A stretch of 53,527 bases of DNA, taken from contig JBCDCB010000018.1 in assembly GCA_039182735.1 (NCBI GenBank), forward strand, positions 1 to 53,527, in the 5' to 3' direction. The position numbers and the translations under genes were made by a program. Under the pieces are notes generated by a model that made no database searches, was not told the origin of the DNA, and was given only the letters and a program-made list of their open reading frames with translations. How positions within the stretch are numbered: the first letter of the stretch is position 1; the number at the start of each line of letters is the position of its first letter. Positions 50,564 to 53,527 of this stretch are shown piece after piece. This stretch comes from JBCDCB01 sp039182735 (GTDB lineage Bacteria; Planctomycetota; Phycisphaerae; Phycisphaerales; UBA1924).

Positions 50564-51907
50564 CTACGAGCGCGCGCGCCCAGGATCCCCTAGCAGCGGG
50601 ATCGCCTTGCGCACGAGCTCTTCGAGGCGCTGCTTCGTGCGCACGAAGGGCTCACGTTCGTCGCCGCGCTGGCGCAGCAGCCCGTCGATCTCCGGCTTGA
50701 GCGCGATCGCCGCGTCCACCTCGCGGTTCGATCCTTGCGCGTACGCGCCGATCTGGATGAGTTCCTCGGCCTCGTCGTACGCCGCGAGCAAGCGCACGAG
50801 CAGCTCGCGCGACGCGAGGTGCGCTTCGTCCGCCACGTGCGTGGCGACGCGGCTGACCGATCCGAGCACGTCGATCGCCGGGAAGTGCCCACGCTGCGCC
50901 AGCTTGCGCGAGAGCAGCAGGTGCCCGTCGAGGATGCCCCGCGTCGCGTCCGCGATCGGATCCGTCATGTCGTCGCCTTCGACCAGCACCGTGTACAGCC
51001 CCGTGATCGACCCGACTCCCGCCGGCGTGCGCACGGCACCGGCGCGTTCCAGGAGCCTCGGCAGCATCGCGAAGACGCTCGGCGTGTACCCCTTTGTCGC
51101 GGGCGGCTCACCCACCGCCAAGCCGATCTGCCGCTGCGCGTGCGCGAATCGCGTGATCGAATCGACCATCAGCATCACGCTCATCCCGCGATCGCGGAAG
51201 AGCTCCGCGTACGCGCACGCCACCATCGCGGCGCGCACACGCATCGGCGGGGCCTCGTCGCTCGTCGCGACCACCACCACCGATCGTGCGCGTCCTTCGG
51301 GGCCCAGCGCGTCCTCGATGAACTCCCGAACCTCGCGACCGCGCTCCCCGATCAGCGCGATGACGTTCACGTCCGACGAGCACCGCTTGGCGATCATCGA
51401 TAACAGCGTTGACTTGCCGACGCCCGGACCCGCGAAAATCCCCACACGCTGCCCGCGACCAAGCGGCGTCATCAAATCGATCGCGCGCACGCCCGTCGGC
51501 ATCAGCGTGTCAATGCGCTCGCGCTGCATCGCGCGCACCGACGTCGCCGCGATCGCTCGGCGCTCCGGTTCCGCAGGCGGGCCCCCGCCGTCGATCGCAC
51601 GCCCGAGCCCGTTGACCACACGTCCCAGCGCCCAATCGCCCGCCCAGATGCTCGGCCTCGATTCCACGAGTTCCACGCGGTCGCCCGGACGCACGCCGTC
51701 CGCGTCGCCGAGAAGCATCACCGATGCCTCATCGTGCTTGAACCCGACGACCTCCCCGCGCGCCTCACCGATGCGCACCAGCGCCCCGATCGGCGCTGGC
51801 AGCGACTCCACGTGCACCAGCAGGCCCGTGATCGCGCGCACGCGCCCAACGACGATCACCGGGTCAATGTCACGAAGCGCGGCGATAGACGGAGCGAGCA
51901 CACTCAT
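50564..51907 (-). CDS. fliI: Flagellum-specific ATP synthase FliI
   Basis: The 447-residue protein has Walker A FAGPGVGKSTLL (about 156), IALIGERGREVREFIEDALG, the Walker B region SVMLMVDSITRFAHAQRQIGLAVGEPPATKGYTPSVFAMLPRLLERAG and the DDMTDPIADATRGILDGHLLLSRKLAQRGHFPAID segment, all diagnostic of the type III export ATPase. It energises the initial unfolding of export substrates. ATG 51907 overlaps the fliH stop (ATGA). Length typical. Confidence 0.97.
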   Translation of the reverse strand: MSVLAPSIAALRDIDPVIVVGRVRAITGLLVHVESLPAPIGALVRIGEARGEVVGFKHDEASVMLLGDADGVRPGDRVELVESRPSIWAGDWALGRVVNGLGRAIDGGGPPAEPERRAIAATSVRAMQRERIDTLMPTGVRAIDLMTPLGRGQRVGIFAGPGVGKSTLLSMIAKRCSSDVNVIALIGERGREVREFIEDALGPEGRARSVVVVATSDEAPPMRVRAAMVACAYAELFRDRGMSVMLMVDSITRFAHAQRQIGLAVGEPPATKGYTPSVFAMLPRLLERAGAVRTPAGVGSITGLYTVLVEGDDMTDPIADATRGILDGHLLLSRKLAQRGHFPAIDVLGSVSRVATHVADEAHLASRELLVRLLAAYDEAEELIQIGAYAQGSNREVDAAIALKPEIDGLLRQRGDEREPFVRTKQRLEELVRKAIPLLGDPGRARS

Positions 51908-52623
51908 TCCGCGTCGTCCCGCGCGACGCGTTCCGGGACGAGCTGCTCGACGATGCGCTGCAGCTGTCCATCGACCGTCGCCGAGATTTCGCCCGCCGGC
52001 AGGCGCACGACGCACGCCCCACGCTCGAGGCGATCCGATTCGCTCACGTCCGCATCGAGCGATTGGTCGATTCGCTCGAGCAGCTGCGGGAGCGCTTCAC
52101 GCACCATCTCAACGTCTTCGGGATGCACCACGATCGTCGCGTTGGAGGCGTGTACCGCGCGCCGCAGCGCCTCGCCGACCTGATCGATCACGCGCTCCGG
52201 CTCAACCTCGAGCGCACGCTTCGTCACGGCATGCGCCATCTCGACCGCGAACTCGACGACCTCACGCCGCGCTTCGGCGAGCATCGCCGCGCGCTGTGAC
52301 TCGAACAGCGCGAGCGCCGCGTCCCAAGACTGCACCAGTTGAGCCAGCGCCTCGGCCGACTCCACCTTCGCCTCTTCGCTGCCGGCCCGCCTGCCCTCCT
52401 CGTGGCCCTCGGCCAAACCCTGCTCGAACCCCTGCCGATGTCCGACTTCGCTGGCGTCCGCGATCAGGCGCTCGCGTTCCGCGTTCGCGCGATCGAGCAC
52501 CGCCTGCGCCGAAGCCTTCGCGCGCGATTGCAGGCGATCTGCTTCTCGCCGAAGGTCACCGAGATCGAGCGCGACGGGGCTCTTGCGCGACGAGTCCGGG
52601 TTGAGGTTTTTGATGACGGGCAT
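51904..52623 (-). CDS. fliH: Flagellar assembly protein FliH
   Basis: The 239-residue protein has a basic start (MPVIKNLNPDSSRKSP), a helical region with Gly repeats (GHRQGFEQGLAEGHEEGRRAGSEEA, the GxxxG pattern of FliH), and a C-terminal V/A-ATPase-E-like domain (VEFAVEMAHAVTKRALEVEPERVIDQVGEALRRA, VHPEDVEMVREALPQL). It links FliI to FliN in the C-ring. The ATG at 52623 has only GGAG 12 bases upstream. It lies 24 bp after fliG. Confidence 0.9.
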   Translation of the reverse strand: MPVIKNLNPDSSRKSPVALDLGDLRREADRLQSRAKASAQAVLDRANAERERLIADASEVGHRQGFEQGLAEGHEEGRRAGSEEAKVESAEALAQLVQSWDAALALFESQRAAMLAEARREVVEFAVEMAHAVTKRALEVEPERVIDQVGEALRRAVHASNATIVVHPEDVEMVREALPQLLERIDQSLDADVSESDRLERGACVVRLPAGEISATVDGQLQRIVEQLVPERVARDDAE

Positions 52624-52647
52624 CGGGTGCGCGAGCTCCGCTCACGG

Positions 52648-53527
52648 TTAGACGATGAGTTCTTCCTGGCCGCCGCGTCCGCTGATGATGATCTCGCCGG
52701 CCTCTTCCAGCCTGCGCACGATGTCCACGATGCGCTGCTGCGCCTGCTCCACATCGCTCACGCGGACCGGGCCCATGTACTCCATGTCTTCCTTGATGAG
52801 CGATGCGGCGCGCTCCGACATGTTGCCGAAGATCTTCTCCTTGAGATCGTCCGACGCGGTCTTGAGCGCGAGCGAGAGCTCCTCGTTGTCCACCTCGCGC
52901 AGCACGGACTGGATGCCCTTGTCATCCACGAGCATGATGTCCTCGAAGACGAACATCAGCCTGCGGATCTCCTCGACCAAGTCGGGATCCTCCGCTTCGA
53001 GGCCTTCCATGATTGCTTTCTCGGTCGCGCGGTCGGCGAGGTTGAGCATTTCGGCGACCGTCGGCACGCCGCCCGCTTTTTCCATCGACTGCGTGAGCAT
53101 GCTCGACAGCCGTGACTCGAGACCGCGCTCCACTTCGCGGATCACCTCGGGGTTCGTCTGCTCCATGTTCGCGATCCGCTTGATCACCTCGACCTGCTTC
53201 TGCAGCGGCAACCCCGAGAGGATCTCCGCCGCCTTGTGGTGCGGCAGGTGGCAGGTGATCAGCGCGATCGTCTGCGGGTGCTCGTCCTGGATGAACGTCA
53301 GCAGGTTCTCGGCCTCCGCCCGCTGAAGGAACGAGAAAGGCGTCTTCTGCACCTGCGTCTGGATCTGCGCGAGGATGCGGTCCGCGAGCTTCGGGTCCAG
53401 CGCGTCTTTCAGCAGCAACCGCGCGTAGTCGAGCCCGCCTTCGTTCGCGCCCTGGTTCGCCAGCGAGATGCCGTAGAACTCTTCGACGATCTCCGAGCGC
53501 AGCGGCGGCGGAACGGTACCGAGGCTC
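52648..53527 (-). CDS. fliG: Flagellar motor switch protein FliG, C-terminal part (5' end outside window)
   Basis: The visible 292 residues start inside the N-terminal domain (LRSEIVEEFYGISLANQGANEGGLDYARLLLKDAL). They cover the middle domain with HPQTIALITCHLPHHKAAEILSGLP (the FliM-binding EHPQ motif) and the C-terminal torque helix (MFVFEDIMLVDDKGIQSVLREVDNEELSLALKTA, MSERAASLIKEDMEYMGPVRVSDVEQAQQRIV). FliG joins the MS-ring and transmits torque from MotA. The gene continues past the right edge; no start is visible. Confidence 0.97.
   Translation of the reverse strand, partial: SLGTVPPPLRSEIVEEFYGISLANQGANEGGLDYARLLLKDALDPKLADRILAQIQTQVQKTPFSFLQRAEAENLLTFIQDEHPQTIALITCHLPHHKAAEILSGLPLQKQVEVIKRIANMEQTNPEVIREVERGLESRLSSMLTQSMEKAGGVPTVAEMLNLADRATEKAIMEGLEAEDPDLVEEIRRLMFVFEDIMLVDDKGIQSVLREVDNEELSLALKTASDDLKEKIFGNMSERAASLIKEDMEYMGPVRVSDVEQAQQRIVDIVRRLEEAGEIIISGRGGQEELIV

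Noticed and set aside
49338..52604. 1088-codon + strand frame opposite fliK to fliH
   Set aside because: Antisense to five conserved flagellar genes; no recognisable domain.
32859..53527. Sigma-54 promoters (TGGCAC-N5-TTGC) in the flagellar cluster
   Set aside because: Gaps were read on both strands and no site with both GG and GC elements at the proper spacing was found.

Overview
The window comes from a GC-rich, flagellated bacterium. It is most likely a planctomycete of the Phycisphaerae type. This is inferred from secreted FG-GAP/VCBS proteins ending in dockerin-like Ca-binding tails, a giant repeat protein with a PEP-CTERM-like tail, a Minf_1886-family protein, a Cys-motif MotB, and a WhiG/FliA-type sigma factor next to flhG-flhF. 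I cannot name a species from sequence alone. No insertion sequence, CRISPR array, prophage or rRNA was seen.

Left part (1-11.8 kb, mixed strands): the start of trmD behind rpsP (no rimM between them), a secreted M14 carboxypeptidase with a dockerin-like tail, ffh, an AI-2E-type permease, a Minf_1886-family protein, an overlapping amidohydrolase / 3-methyladenine glycosylase pair, an OmpA-type lipoprotein, a secreted ASPIC/UnbV FG-GAP protein and tRNA-Leu(UAA).

Surface-protein region (12.1-22.2 kb, + strand): two giant exported proteins 26 bp apart. One has 1556 residues of repetitive beta-structure and a PEP-CTERM-like tail. The other has 1786 residues of FG-GAP/VCBS repeats and carries the same dockerin-like tail as the M14 peptidase. 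A beta-module of about 110 residues occurs at the end of the first and twice at the start of the second.

Middle (22.2-32.0 kb): a secreted M24 peptidase, a tightly overlapping methyltransferase / DUF2256-DUF3253 / MFS set, ATP-type PEP carboxykinase, a cytoplasmic M24 peptidase, a secreted DUF4139 protein with an internal stretch of foreign-looking codon use, and folK overlapping the end of a sigma-28-family gene.

Right part (32-53.5 kb, all minus strand): a flagellar supercluster read as fliG-H-I-J-motE-like-fliK-flgD-flg_new-flgE-flbD-motA-motB-fliL-fliN-fliO-P-Q-R-flhB-A-F-G, then a small membrane protein, the sigma factor and folK. It encodes most of the export gate, ATPase complex, stator, hook and polar-placement GTPases. 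fliM is missing from its usual place between fliL and fliN.

The most interesting signals are regulatory. Three sites of form T(C/G)AAG-N15/16-(G/A)CCGATA precede flbD, motA and the small membrane protein and fit sigma-28 promoters. A second bipartite motif, GCGCGAATGTTGC-N19-CCGATAC, is identical in both halves and in spacing upstream of flhF and of fliN.
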